Shown: positions 40,421 through 49,858, counted from the first letter of the stretch. The stretch is 64,000 nt of DNA from Stenotrophomonas sp. SAU14A_NAIMI4_5 (GCF_003086795.1 NZ_CP026003.1:1384777-1448776); one strand, 5' to 3'. Notes: generated from the sequence alone by a model not told the origin. Numbers and translations: made by a program.

Positions 40421-41794
40421 GTGAACGAATCACCTGCTGCCGAACCGGTCGTGACCGCTGCCGATACCGACGAGGCGCAGGAGGCGAGCACCCGCTTCGG
40501 CCGGCTGCGCGAGCGCACCGATGAGCTGGAGTTGTTCATTTCCGGCCTGCTGGCCTTCGCGCTGCTGGCCGTGCCGGGCTATCTGTTCGACATCTGGGCA
40601 CGCAGCAGCCTGCATACCGAGGGCATGTACTTCCAGGTGCTGTGGTTCGTCTTCAGCATCAGCGTGGGCATGTGCTACGTGATGGCGGTGGCGCTGATCG
40701 CGCACCTGACCGTGCGTGGTTACTGGATCGGCCTGGTGGGCTTGAAGTCGCACTTCCCGAAGGGCATCGACTGGGACCACCTGCCGAAGATGGGCCCGGT
40801 CTCGCGTGCCTTCATGCGTGCACGCGACGGGGGACTGGATGGCAGCATCCAGCGCGCCGACCGGCTGGCGACGATGCTGTTCTCGACCACGCTGATGTGC
40901 GTGCAGACCCTGGCCGGCACGCTGGTGATGGCGATCATCATCCTTGGGCTGGCGATGCTGGTCGGCGCGCTGTGCGGTGGCTCGGATACGGCGGCCACGA
41001 TTTTCGTGGGCGTGGTGATGCTGGCCCTGCTGATGCTGGGGCTGCTGCCCATGCTGCTGGAGAAGTCCATTGCACGCCGGCAGGCGCGCGGTCGTCCGAG
41101 CGAACGCCAGGAGCGCGCGCTGCAGTGGGTGCTCGGTGCCCTGCAGCGGATACCGCTGATGCGCCTGATCCAGACCATGCAGTTGACGATCCAGAGCAAC
41201 CTGCGCTCGCAGTTCTTCATCGTGGCCTACCTGGGGGCGATCATGGTGGCGATGCTGCTGGGTGGCCTGCAGGTGGCCGGCTCGGTGAAGTTCTCGCTGT
41301 TCAACCGGTACCAGATCATCACCGGCGAAGCGGTGGACCACGGCATGCTCAGCGCGCACCACGAGTCGATGCGCTCGGCGCACGACCAGCTGCTGCCGTA
41401 CCCGATGATTCCCGCCGACACCATCAGTGGTTCGCAGCTGCGTCTGTTCATTCCACACCGCCCGCAGCGCGACAACGGGGTGGCGCGCACGCGCTGCACG
41501 CAGCTGCCGGGTGGCCGCAACGATGCGGAAGGTGCCGCGGCCGCGACCGCCGCGGTGGACTGCCTGGCCCAGCTCTGGACGGTGCAGCTGGACGGCAAGC
41601 CCGTTGACCTGCACGCCTTCGTGCCGATGGAGCGGCGCGACCTCGACATGCGCGGGCTGGCCGGTTACCTGCCGATGGCCGGGCTGGCACCGGGCCGGCA
41701 CGACCTGCACCTGCTGTGGAATGGCGAGGGCCCGGAGCGCGGCGCGGATCGCCGGCGCGAGTACTTCATCCCGTTCTGGTACGCCCCCGAATAG
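40421..41794 (+). CDS. hypothetical polytopic membrane protein
   Basis: The 457-residue protein has about six membrane segments in the first 290 residues (about 37-60, 70-95, 155-185, 190-215, 265-290), then a soluble C-terminal part (about 300-457) with RRPQRDNGVARTR-like basic and LPGGRNDAE segments. It starts at a GTG (40421). I do not recognise a family. Its stop codon TAG abuts the 42-bp palindrome. No signal peptide is needed. It is isolated, convergent with the export operon. Confidence 0.6.
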   Translation: MNESPAAEPVVTAADTDEAQEASTRFGRLRERTDELELFISGLLAFALLAVPGYLFDIWARSSLHTEGMYFQVLWFVFSISVGMCYVMAVALIAHLTVRGYWIGLVGLKSHFPKGIDWDHLPKMGPVSRAFMRARDGGLDGSIQRADRLATMLFSTTLMCVQTLAGTLVMAIIILGLAMLVGALCGGSDTAATIFVGVVMLALLMLGLLPMLLEKSIARRQARGRPSERQERALQWVLGALQRIPLMRLIQTMQLTIQSNLRSQFFIVAYLGAIMVAMLLGGLQVAGSVKFSLFNRYQIITGEAVDHGMLSAHHESMRSAHDQLLPYPMIPADTISGSQLRLFIPHRPQRDNGVARTRCTQLPGGRNDAEGAAAATAAVDCLAQLWTVQLDGKPVDLHAFVPMERRDLDMRGLAGYLPMAGLAPGRHDLHLLWNGEGPERGADRRREYFIPFWYAPE

Positions 41795-41835
41795 GGGACG
41801 GAGGGGATTAATCCGGATTAATCCCCTCCGTCCCC
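41794..41835. terminator. 42-bp perfect palindrome, bidirectional terminator
   Basis: The 21-base arm GGGGACGGAGGGGATTAATC-C is followed at once by its exact complement, then TTTTT at 41836-41840. It sits between two convergent genes: the left gene's TAG ends on its first base, and the right gene's TAA (41818-41820) and last six residues (KGDGGD) lie inside it. It may terminate both transcripts. Similar G-rich repeats occur in related genomes as REP-like elements, but this copy is unusually perfect. Confidence 0.7.
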
Positions 41836-42939
41836 TTTTTGGCTGTGCAGGCGCCAGACGGCGAGGCTGCCGTAGAGCAGCAGCAATACGCCAAGGGTGA
41901 GCAGTTCGTGGCTGACATCGGCCGGGCTGGCGTCCATCTGGGTCAACCGCACCATCAGGTTGATGCCCGAGGTGGTGGGCAGCAGCTGCGACAGCCACAC
42001 CAGCGGCGGCGGCGTCATCACCGTGGGCCAGGACAGGTTGGCCAGGAAGAACAGCGGGATGGACGTGGCGATGATGTATTGGAACGCGCGTTCGCGGGTG
42101 CGGAAGAAGCTGCCGACGAACAGGCCGAAGGCCACCGTGGCGGCGATGAACAACGTGCCGCCGAACAGCTGGCCGAGTGGATTGCCGCCACGCGGGTAAT
42201 CCTGCACCCAGGCGGTGAACCCGGCGTAGTAGAAGAGCCCGAACAGACCGATCAGGCCGAAGCCCAGGGCCATGCCGGCCAGCGTCGGCAGGTCGAAGCG
42301 CAGGCGCCGGCCGAGGGCCAGACGGCGCCCGCCAAGCAGCACGCCGATGCCCATCAGCAGGGTCTGGTGCACGATCAGTTCGGCCACGCCCGGCACGATC
42401 GCGCTGCCATAGCCTTCCTGCGTGTTGTACAGCGGCCGCTGCACCAGCGTGACCGGCGGCGCCTGCGGAACGCCCATGAAGGCGGCCTGGGTGACCGCCG
42501 CCTCGCGCCCGAACGATCCCAGCGCATCGGCCACGCTGCCCAGCACCCAGCTGGCGCGGCCCAGATAGGCACCGTTGCCGAGCAGGACCAGCTTCGCCGG
42601 ATGGCCACGCAGGATGTCGCGCTCCAGGTTGGCCGGGATCAGCACGATGCCTTCGGCATCACCGGCTTCCAGCAGGCGGCGCGCGCTGTCGATGTCGGCC
42701 GGCTGGCCAACCACGCGGGCCACGCGCAGCGCGTCCAGCTTGCGCAGCAGTTCGCGGCTGGTGGCGCTGTGGTCCTGATCCACCACCAGGATCGGCAGGT
42801 TGCCGGCGACCTGGTGCCGGTACGCGGCCGGGTAGAAGAACGAGTACAGGATGACCGCGCCGACCATCACCACGATGGCGTAGCGGTCCAGCAGCACCGC
42901 CAGCAACGTCTGCCGCAGGCTGGCCCAGACCGCGCTCAT
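41818..42939 (-). CDS. ABC-2 type permease (second of two)
   Basis: The 373-residue membrane protein has an N-terminal anchor helix (residues 20-40), a periplasmic domain of about 150 residues with PILVVDQDHSATSRELLRKL, and a C-terminal membrane bundle (about 220-370, GTLFIAATVAFGLFVGSFF). This is the layout of YhhJ/ABC-2 permeases. It overlaps the other permease by four bases. Its last six codons lie in the palindrome. It likely pairs with the permease upstream, but no ABC ATPase is encoded nearby. Confidence 0.75.
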   Translation of the reverse strand: MSAVWASLRQTLLAVLLDRYAIVVMVGAVILYSFFYPAAYRHQVAGNLPILVVDQDHSATSRELLRKLDALRVARVVGQPADIDSARRLLEAGDAEGIVLIPANLERDILRGHPAKLVLLGNGAYLGRASWVLGSVADALGSFGREAAVTQAAFMGVPQAPPVTLVQRPLYNTQEGYGSAIVPGVAELIVHQTLLMGIGVLLGGRRLALGRRLRFDLPTLAGMALGFGLIGLFGLFYYAGFTAWVQDYPRGGNPLGQLFGGTLFIAATVAFGLFVGSFFRTRERAFQYIIATSIPLFFLANLSWPTVMTPPPLVWLSQLLPTTSGINLMVRLTQMDASPADVSHELLTLGVLLLLYGSLAVWRLHSQKGDGGD

Positions 42940-44123
42940 GCGTCGGCCCCGGCCGGTCGCGCGGCCTGCGTGCTGCGGGCGAACGCCAGCAGGCGCCAGC
43001 CACCGAGGCCACCGGCGATGATGATCATCAGCAGCAGCGTGGCCAACGGCCACAGCGACACCGCCAGCGGTGCACCGACGAACTGCTGCTGGGTCTGCAG
43101 CTTGATGTACGCGCTGAGCGGCAGCAGCAGGTGCCAGATGCGGGTGAACAGCGGTGCGTCGATGACCGGGAAGGTGGCGCTGGAAAAGGCCAGCGCGGTG
43201 CCGATGCTGAGGCCGACGGCCGACAGTGCCGTGCCCATGTCACGGGTGACGCCGACGAAGAACAGGGCGTAGGCCGCGGTGGCCAGATAGAACAGGGGCT
43301 GGCCGAGCAGCAGCAGGAACACGCTGCCGGCGATGCCGTCGCCGCGCAGCCAGGCCAGGTAGGCCACGCCCAGCGCGCCGTACAGCGAAAACAGCAGGAC
43401 ATACGGCGCGATCTTGCCGGCGAGGGCCGGCCACGGCGTGCGCCCAAGCCAGCCGGGCAGGGTGCCATCGCGGATCTCGCGGCCCAGGCTGCCGGCTACT
43501 GCAAGCGCCAGCACCAGCGAAAGCACGGCGGGGAAGATCAGCGGCAGCAGGAACAGCTCGTAGCTGCGCGCAGGGTTGTAGAGGATGTCCGACTGCACGG
43601 CGATCGGTGCCGCGCGCAGCTTGCCGGGGCCGACCTGCAATGCGATGCGTTCGCGCAGCAGGCGTGCATTCCACGCGGCCACCGCATCACCGATGTCACG
43701 CGCGGCGGACTGGCCGGTGGTCATGTAGGTGGCGTTGTAATAGGCGAACACCGTGCCCTGCTGGCCGCGCAGCGCCTGCCGGGTGACATCGCGTGGTACC
43801 AGCACGATGGCGTAGACCTGCAGCCGGCGCAGCTGCGCACGGGCCTCGTCCATGTCCACCGGCTGGCTGGCCACGCGCACGCCGGGGCTGGCGTCGAGCA
43901 TGCGCAGCAGCAGGCGGCTGTCGCTGCTGTGGTCCAGGTCGACCACGGCAATCGGCACATCGCGCATCACCGCGGGGCTGAACATCCACGCCATCAGCAC
44001 CAGCATCAGCAACGGCAGCGCAGTGACCAGCAGCAGGTCGGCCCGATTGCCGCGCAGCGTGTGCAGTTCGCGCCGCCACGACGCCGCAAAGCCGCCGTTG
44101 CCCGGGATCAGTGCGGGGGCCAT
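42936..44123 (-). CDS. ABC-2 type permease (first of two)
   Basis: The 395-residue permease has the same plan: N-terminal helix near residues 30-50 (LLLVTALPLLMLVLMAW), a periplasmic part with IAVVDLDHSSDSRLLLRML and a C-terminal helical bundle (about 200-380). It starts within the end of the HlyD gene (overlap 16 bases). The matching VVDLDHS / VVDQDHS motifs in both permeases suggest a heterodimer. The missing ATPase is noted in the findings. Confidence 0.78.
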   Translation of the reverse strand: MAPALIPGNGGFAASWRRELHTLRGNRADLLLVTALPLLMLVLMAWMFSPAVMRDVPIAVVDLDHSSDSRLLLRMLDASPGVRVASQPVDMDEARAQLRRLQVYAIVLVPRDVTRQALRGQQGTVFAYYNATYMTTGQSAARDIGDAVAAWNARLLRERIALQVGPGKLRAAPIAVQSDILYNPARSYELFLLPLIFPAVLSLVLALAVAGSLGREIRDGTLPGWLGRTPWPALAGKIAPYVLLFSLYGALGVAYLAWLRGDGIAGSVFLLLLGQPLFYLATAAYALFFVGVTRDMGTALSAVGLSIGTALAFSSATFPVIDAPLFTRIWHLLLPLSAYIKLQTQQQFVGAPLAVSLWPLATLLLMIIIAGGLGGWRLLAFARSTQAARPAGADA

Positions 44124-45121
44124 GCGAACAGCACGCTCATGCCGGGGCGGAAGCCCTCGATGCGGCGTACCGGGCGCACCCGCACCTCGAAGCTGCGGAC
44201 GTCGTAGCCGGAGGACTGGCGGGTGGTGCGCCAGGTGGCGTAGTCGCCGGCCGGATTGATGAAATACACCTTGAATTCGGCGTCCTGGTCCAGTGCCGGG
44301 ATGCTGCCGCGCAGGGTGCTGCCGACCTTCAGGCCCTGCATCTGCGACTCGCGCAGGTTCATCGACACCCACATGCGGTCGATGTCGACCAGGGTGAACA
44401 CCGGATAGCCCGCCGGCACCAGTTCGCCGGGATCGGCCATGCGCTTGTTGATCTCGCCGGCCACCGGTGCGCGGCCTTCCACTTCGGCACGTGCAGCGTT
44501 GACCTCGGCCACCGCACCCTGCGCCTGCTGCACCTGGCCCTGTGCCGCACGCTTGTCCTGCTCGCGTGCCCCGGCCAGCGCCATGTCGAACTGGGCGCGC
44601 GCGGCACGGGCCAGTTCGCGCGAACTGGTGGCCTGGGCCTGCGCCTCATCGCGCTTCTGCCGGGTCATCACCCCTTCGTTGAACAGGTTCTGCACGCGGC
44701 GCGCAGTTGCTTCGGCCAGGGTGGCACCGGCCTCGGCCCGCTTCCAGTTGGCTTCGGCGGCGCGGATGTCCTCGCTGCGCGCGCCCTCGTCGGCCTTGTC
44801 GGCCACTGCCTGCGCGGCGGCCAGTGCGCCGTGGGCCTGCTGTTCCTTGGCCGCCACTTCCGGGCTGTCGAGCAGGAACACGATCTGCCCGGCCTGCACG
44901 CGGTCACCTTCGCGCACCTTCAGTTCGGCCACGCGGGCGGTGATCTTGGCGGCGACGTTGAGGGTATCGGCGTCGGCCATGCCCTGGATCTGGTCGGCCG
45001 GCCGGCGCCAGGCCAGCCACAGGCCCAGCACCACCACGGCCAGCAGCACCACCACCAGGATGATGCCCACGCGGCGCTTGCCGGGCGGCGTGGTGGATTC
45101 GTCGTGCAGCACGTCACTCAT
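44108..45121 (-). CDS. HlyD-family periplasmic adaptor
   Basis: This 337-residue membrane fusion protein has one N-terminal helix (about 18-40, GIILVVVLLAVVVLGLWLAW), a first lipoyl half (VAAKITARVAELKVREGDRV), a long alpha-hairpin (about 85-190), and a second lipoyl half (GRAPVAGEINKRMADPGELV). It is the linker between the TolC-like protein and the two permeases. It overlaps both neighbours, so the operon is translationally coupled. Confidence 0.88.
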   Translation of the reverse strand: MSDVLHDESTTPPGKRRVGIILVVVLLAVVVLGLWLAWRRPADQIQGMADADTLNVAAKITARVAELKVREGDRVQAGQIVFLLDSPEVAAKEQQAHGALAAAQAVADKADEGARSEDIRAAEANWKRAEAGATLAEATARRVQNLFNEGVMTRQKRDEAQAQATSSRELARAARAQFDMALAGAREQDKRAAQGQVQQAQGAVAEVNAARAEVEGRAPVAGEINKRMADPGELVPAGYPVFTLVDIDRMWVSMNLRESQMQGLKVGSTLRGSIPALDQDAEFKVYFINPAGDYATWRTTRQSSGYDVRSFEVRVRPVRRIEGFRPGMSVLFAWPPH

Positions 45122-46526
45122 GGTCGATCACCTCGTCCGCACGGCGCCGATAGTCTTCGAAACGGTCCATCTGTCCACTCACTTCCAACAGTTGCGCCAG
45201 GGCGATGTCGTACTGGTAGGCGGCCTGTGCGCGTTCGACGCGGGCGCCACCCAGGCCCAGCCGCGCGTCGATGACATCCAGCGACGTCGCCTGTCCCTCG
45301 CGGAAGGCCAGCTCCTGCAGGCGCAGGTTTTCCTGTGCCTGGGCGATGCTGCTGTCCAGCAGCACGAACTGCTGGCGCGCGCTTTCCAGTTCGTTCCATG
45401 CCTTGCGCACGCCGAGGGCGACCTGGTTCTCGGCTTCGCGCAGGCCGGCTTCGGCCTGTTCCTGCTGCGCGCGTGCCGCACTGATCTGCGCCGGCCGCGA
45501 ACTGGGCGAGAGGAAGGTGTATTTCACGCCGATGCCGAAGGCCCAGTCCGGATCGGTCAGCATCTCGTCGCGGCGGCGGAAGTCGTACTGGCCGAAGGCG
45601 AAGATCTGCGGCTTCAACTTGGCCTGCTGCACGCGCACGCCCTGTTCGGCCTGGGCAACCATCGCCTGCAGGCGGCGGATCTGCGGCTGTCGTGCCTGCG
45701 CGGTGCGTTCGAAGCTGGCCACCGGTTCCAGCGGCGCGCGCTGCACGAACAGCGGCGACAGCGGGCGCACCTCGCCACCGCTGCGCAGCAGGGTCGCCAG
45801 CGCGGCCTGCAACGTGGCCAGGTCGTTGAGGGTCTTCTGGTACTCACGCTCGGCCTTGTCGCGGGCCACGGTGGCCTGCAGGCGCTGCGCGCGGGTGGCG
45901 AAGCCCTCGCGTTCCAGTTTCTCCGCGTCGGACAGGTGGCGGTTGAGGCCGTCGCGCACGTCGCGGCGCACGTCCACGGCCTGTTCGGCCAGGCGCTGCC
46001 CGAAATAGGCCTGGGCCAGCTGCACGGTCAGCGACTGGCGCTGCGCCTCGCGTTCGGCGCTGGCCTGTTCGCTCGCGGCGCTGGCCGCACGTTGCGCCGC
46101 CGGGATCACGCCGCCGGTGTATAGCGGCAGCACCGCGGTCACCACCGGGCGGGTGCGCCAGTCGCGTTCGGTGAAGCTCAGCGGCGAATCGATGCCATAG
46201 GCTTCGGCCACCGGTGCCAGCGAGCCCAGCGGAAGAGTGAGGGTCTTCTGGAACTGCAGGCGGCGCACTTCGCCGGTGATCTCGGGCAGGCGCAGCAGGC
46301 GCGTGGCTTCCTGCAGTTCCTGCTTGTTGCGCACACCGGCATCGGCCGCCGCCAGCGCATCGGAAACCTGTTCAAGCCGCTGTCGAGCCTGTTCCCATTG
46401 CAGGGCAGGGGCCGAGGCTGGGTCGGCCGCCGTCTGCGCGATGCTGGTGGCCGTCAGCAGCGTGGCGCAGACCAGCAGCGGCCAACGTGCGCGGTGCCGT
46501 CGCGGGCAGGGACGTTGCAGGTGCAC
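45114..46526 (-). CDS. TolC-family outer-membrane channel
   Basis: This 470-residue protein has an N-terminal signal (LLVCATLLTATSIAQTAA) and the two-repeat TolC fold with long coiled coils (for example EAYGIDSPLSFTERDWRTRPV, and ESARQQFVLLDSSIAQAQENL). It is the outer part of the export system. I use the GTG at 46526; the frame reaches 46601 and the ribosome site is weak, so the start is uncertain. It is first in the operon. Confidence 0.82.
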   Translation of the reverse strand: MHLQRPCPRRHRARWPLLVCATLLTATSIAQTAADPASAPALQWEQARQRLEQVSDALAAADAGVRNKQELQEATRLLRLPEITGEVRRLQFQKTLTLPLGSLAPVAEAYGIDSPLSFTERDWRTRPVVTAVLPLYTGGVIPAAQRAASAASEQASAEREAQRQSLTVQLAQAYFGQRLAEQAVDVRRDVRDGLNRHLSDAEKLEREGFATRAQRLQATVARDKAEREYQKTLNDLATLQAALATLLRSGGEVRPLSPLFVQRAPLEPVASFERTAQARQPQIRRLQAMVAQAEQGVRVQQAKLKPQIFAFGQYDFRRRDEMLTDPDWAFGIGVKYTFLSPSSRPAQISAARAQQEQAEAGLREAENQVALGVRKAWNELESARQQFVLLDSSIAQAQENLRLQELAFREGQATSLDVIDARLGLGGARVERAQAAYQYDIALAQLLEVSGQMDRFEDYRRRADEVIDHE

Positions 46527-46613
46527 GTCGGGTCCGTCATCCGTAAAGAGTCCGGCAAAAACTAGTGGATGTGCCGTGAAGCTGCTGTCGGCGCGGTGCA
46601 CGTCGCAGGGGCT

Positions 46614-47507
46614 TCAGCGCAGACAACCCTCCGCGGCGCTGCGCAGCGCCTGGGTGATCTGCTGCAGCGTGCTGGAACGCACCGCGGCATGCTGCCAGTA
46701 CAGCGGCACATCCAGCCATCGGTCTGGTTCCAGCACAACTACGCTCCCTGCAGCCAGCGCCGGCGCGATCAGCGTTTCCGGCGCCAGGCACCAGCCCAGT
46801 CCGCGCGCGGCGGCTTCGACGAAACCGGTGGAGGAGGGCAGGTAGTGCACCGGCGGCTGCAGCCGCGCACGCGTGAGGCGGCGCAGGAAACGCGCCTGCA
46901 GTTCGTCCTTGCGGTTGAACACGATCATCGGCGCCACGGCCAGCGCATCGGCCTGCATGCCCTTGCCGAACCAGCGGCGGGCGAAGGCCGGCGAGGCGAT
47001 GGCGTGGTAGCGCATCGCCCCCAGCGGGTGCACGTTGCAGCCCTTCAACGCGCGGCCTTCGGCGGTAACCGCGCCGAGGACGCTGCCATCGCGCAGCAGT
47101 TCGAGGGTGTGGTCCTGGTCGTCCATGCGCAGGTCGAACAGGTAGCCATGGCGCTGGTGCAGCTCGGCGATGGCGGCGACGAACCAGGTGTCCAGCGAGT
47201 CGTCGTTGACCGCCAGCGGGATCGGCGTGCGCGTGGCGTCATTGCCGCGCTCGGGCAGCAGCTCGGCCAGTGCCTCGGCCTGCAGGAGCTGCATCGGCCG
47301 CACGCTGCGCAGCAGGATCTCGCCGGCAGCGGTGGGGCGGCACGGTGCCTGGCGCACCAGCAGCACCTGGCCGAGGCGGTCCTCCAGCGCCTTGATCCGC
47401 TGTGACAGCGCCGACGGGCTGATCGCCAGGCGGCGGGCGGCGGCTTCGAAACTGCCTTCTTCCAGTACTGCGGCGAAGGCAGCCAGTTGCGGGTGTACCA
47501 GGTCCAT
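46614..47507 (-). CDS. ArgP/LysG-like LysR regulator
   Basis: The 297-residue LysR-type regulator has an N-terminal winged helix (LAAFAAVLEEGSFEAAARRLAI, SPSALSQRIKALEDRLG) and an effector domain. The sequence resembles ArgP/LysG, which controls basic-amino-acid export. It is divergent from the LysE/ArgO-type exporter, the usual arrangement. The inducer is probably Arg or Lys, by family only. Confidence 0.82.
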   Translation of the reverse strand: MDLVHPQLAAFAAVLEEGSFEAAARRLAISPSALSQRIKALEDRLGQVLLVRQAPCRPTAAGEILLRSVRPMQLLQAEALAELLPERGNDATRTPIPLAVNDDSLDTWFVAAIAELHQRHGYLFDLRMDDQDHTLELLRDGSVLGAVTAEGRALKGCNVHPLGAMRYHAIASPAFARRWFGKGMQADALAVAPMIVFNRKDELQARFLRRLTRARLQPPVHYLPSSTGFVEAAARGLGWCLAPETLIAPALAAGSVVVLEPDRWLDVPLYWQHAAVRSSTLQQITQALRSAAEGCLR

Positions 47508-47525
47508 GCCGGGCCTCTTCAGTTT

Positions 47526-47537
47526 TCCTGCACAGGA
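47526..47537. promoter_or_regulatory. candidate LysR-type operator
   Basis: TCCTG-CA-CAGGA is a perfect 12-base palindrome flanked by TTT and TAAA, centred in the argP-like/argO-like intergenic region, 19 bases upstream of the regulator start. It is a good candidate for the regulator binding site; promoter hexamers nearby are weak. Confidence 0.5.
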
Positions 47538-47600
47538 TAAAGAAAAACCAGCTGGCCTTAACCGCTCGCAGGCGCCACCCTGCGCGTCCTTTCCGATGTG

Positions 47601-48233
47601 ATGGCAGTACCCATGTGGATTACCGCGGCCCTGGCCGGTCTGTTTGCAGGTGCCGGCCTGATCATCGCCATCGGCGCCCAGAATGCCTTCGTCCTGCGCC
47701 AGGGGCTGCAGCGCCGCCATGTGGGCATGGTGGTGCTGGCCTGCATGGGCGCGGACATCGCGCTGATCCTGGCCGGGGTGGGCGGCATGGGCGCGCTGGT
47801 GCTGCAGTGGCCGCTGCTGCTGCAGGTGCTGCGCTTCGGCGGTGCGGCGTTCCTTGGCTGGTACGGGTTGCAGGCCGGCCTGCGTGCCTGGCGCGGCGGC
47901 AGTGCATTGGCCGCCGCCAGCAGCGAAGGTGGCAACCGGCGGCAGGTGCTGCTGGCCTGCCTGGCCTTCACCCTGCTCAACCCGCACGTCTATCTGGATA
48001 CGGTGGTGCTGCTGGGCAGCCTGTCCACGCGCTATCCCGGCGAGCTGCGCTGGGCGTTCGCCGGTGGTGCCTGCGTGGCCAGCGTGTTGTGGTTCTGCGC
48101 GCTGGGCTACGGCGCGCGCCTGCTGCAGCCGCTGTTCCGCAACCCGAACGCCTGGCGCGTACTGGATGCAGGCATCGCGCTGTTCATGGCGAGCCTGGCG
48201 TTGTTGCTGCTGCTGCGCCCGCTGTCGCCATGA
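47601..48233 (+). CDS. LysE/ArgO-family amino-acid exporter
   Basis: The 210-residue protein has six membrane helices of the LysE superfamily. The motif IIAIGAQNAFVLRQG in helix 1 and TLLNPHVYLDTVVLLG in the fourth are typical for ArgO/LysE. It exports basic amino acids. Start choice is among GTG 47598, ATG 47601 and ATG 47613; I use 47601. The divergent LysR-type gene probably controls it. Confidence 0.87.
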   Translation: MAVPMWITAALAGLFAGAGLIIAIGAQNAFVLRQGLQRRHVGMVVLACMGADIALILAGVGGMGALVLQWPLLLQVLRFGGAAFLGWYGLQAGLRAWRGGSALAAASSEGGNRRQVLLACLAFTLLNPHVYLDTVVLLGSLSTRYPGELRWAFAGGACVASVLWFCALGYGARLLQPLFRNPNAWRVLDAGIALFMASLALLLLLRPLSP

Positions 48234-48409
48234 ATGACTGCGCTGCGCGCATGTTGTGTCTTTGTTCCACTGATGCGGTTTTCGCCCGCACGCCCAGCAC
48301 CGATAATGCCGCCCCCGCTGCGACCCGGCCGCGCATGCCGTAGTCCGGCAGCCCCCGGGTCGCCTTCGTTCTCGCAGTACATACGTCCATTGGGCGGCAT
48401 CGGTGTTCC

Positions 48410-49069
48410 ATGAAAGACAACCTGCAACTCCTCCTGGCCCACCTCGGCCGCACGTTCCTGTTCGGCCTGATGATGGCCATTCCGCCGGCACTGGCCTGGC
48501 TGGATATCCATTGGCTGGGCGATGCGGTGGGTGAGTGGTCGCTGGTCGAGCTGACCCAGGAAGGCTTCCTCGCGGCGAGTGTCGCCGCCTTCGTGCGCCT
48601 GGCCGTGCGTCGCGCCGACGATCGCCGCTTTGCCGTGCTCGCCGCGGCGCTGTTTGCCTGCATGTTCGTGCGCGAGATGGATGAAGCGCTGGATCTGATC
48701 GCACACGGATTCTGGAAATATCCCGTGGCGGTGATGGTGGCGGGTTCGCTGGGCTGGGCCAGCCGTGACTGGCGCAGCACACTGCAGGGGCTGCTGCGGT
48801 TCCTGACCTCGCGCGCCGGCACGGTGATGACCATCGGCCTGGTGCTGCTGCTGGTGTACTCGCGATTGATCGGCATGACCTCGCTGTGGTCGGGCCTGCT
48901 CGGCGACCAGTACATCCGCGTGTTCAAGAACACCATCGAGGAAACCACCGAGCTGCTGGGCTACACCTTCATCCTGGCCGCCAGCGTGGGCTACGTGGCA
49001 CAGCGTGTGCGCGAGCCGCTGGCAGCGCGGCGCGCACAGGCGCAGGCGCTGCAGCAGCGGATGCTCTAG
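48410..49069 (+). CDS. hypothetical membrane protein
   Basis: The 219-residue protein has about six hydrophobic helices (about 12-30, 48-65, 72-90, 100-120, 135-155, 180-200). A motif FVREMDEALDLIAHGFWKYP is between helices. I do not recognise the family. It is convergent with map, and the two stops share the CTAG at 49066-49069. Confidence 0.6.
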   Translation: MKDNLQLLLAHLGRTFLFGLMMAIPPALAWLDIHWLGDAVGEWSLVELTQEGFLAASVAAFVRLAVRRADDRRFAVLAAALFACMFVREMDEALDLIAHGFWKYPVAVMVAGSLGWASRDWRSTLQGLLRFLTSRAGTVMTIGLVLLLVYSRLIGMTSLWSGLLGDQYIRVFKNTIEETTELLGYTFILAASVGYVAQRVREPLAARRAQAQALQQRML

Positions 49070-49854
49070 GCCGCGTCAATCACGCACAGCGGGGCTTCGT
49101 CCGGGCGCAGGGTCAGCACGCGCACACCCTGCGCGGTCACCGCCACGGTGTGCTCGAACTGCGCTGAGAGCTTGCCGTCGCGCGTGTACACCGGCCATTC
49201 GTCCGGCAACTGGCGGATGGCCGGTTTGCCCTGGTTGAGCATCGGTTCGATGGTGAACACCATGCCTTCCTGCAGCTCGAGGCCGGTGCCGGCGTGGCCG
49301 TAATGCAGGATCTGCGGGTCCTCGTGCATTTCCTGGCCGATGCCGTGGCCGCAGTATTCCTTCACCACGCTGTAGCCGTGGCTGCGCGCATGGCGGGCGA
49401 TGGCGTGGCCGATGTCGCCCAAACGCGCGCCGGGGCGCACCGCGGCAATGCCCTTCCACATGGCCTGGTAGGCCACGGTCACCAGCTTGCGCGCGGCGTA
49501 GTCGACCTCGCCCACCAGGTAGGTGGTGCTGGAATCGGCGATGTAGCCGTTCTTTTCCAGGGTGATGTCGAGGTTGACGATCTGCCCGCTGCGCAGCACG
49601 TCCTCATGGTTGGGCACGCCGTGGCAGATGACGTTGTCGATGGAGGTGTTGAGCACGTACGGGAAGCCGTACTGGCCCTTGCTGGCCGGCCGCGCGTGCA
49701 GTTCGTCGACGATCATCCGCTCGACGAAGTCGTTGATGTCCATCGTGCTGCGGCCTTCCAGCGGCAGGGCGTCGAGTGCGGCGAACACCTGCGCGAGCAG
49801 GCGCCCGGACTCGGCCATCAGCGCGATCTCGTCGGGGCGCTTGACCATGGCCAT
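49066..49854 (-). CDS. map: type I methionine aminopeptidase
   Basis: MAP (262 residues) removes the initiator Met. Metal ligands are in LDITLEKNGYIADSSTTY, the conserved His in YCGHGIGQEMHEDPQILHYG, and Glu residues near VFTIEPML and FEHTVAVTAQGVRVLT. It starts four bases after the stop of the ParD-like gene, so the pair is co-transcribed from the promoter beside the palindrome. It may be a second map gene, a common arrangement with ParD-like partners. Confidence 0.95.
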   Translation of the reverse strand: MAMVKRPDEIALMAESGRLLAQVFAALDALPLEGRSTMDINDFVERMIVDELHARPASKGQYGFPYVLNTSIDNVICHGVPNHEDVLRSGQIVNLDITLEKNGYIADSSTTYLVGEVDYAARKLVTVAYQAMWKGIAAVRPGARLGDIGHAIARHARSHGYSVVKEYCGHGIGQEMHEDPQILHYGHAGTGLELQEGMVFTIEPMLNQGKPAIRQLPDEWPVYTRDGKLSAQFEHTVAVTAQGVRVLTLRPDEAPLCVIDAA

Positions 49855-49858
49855 CGGC

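Noticed and set aside
41794-41835. Insertion-sequence end
   Set aside because: No transposase gene or target duplication is visible; it is kept only as a palindrome/terminator.
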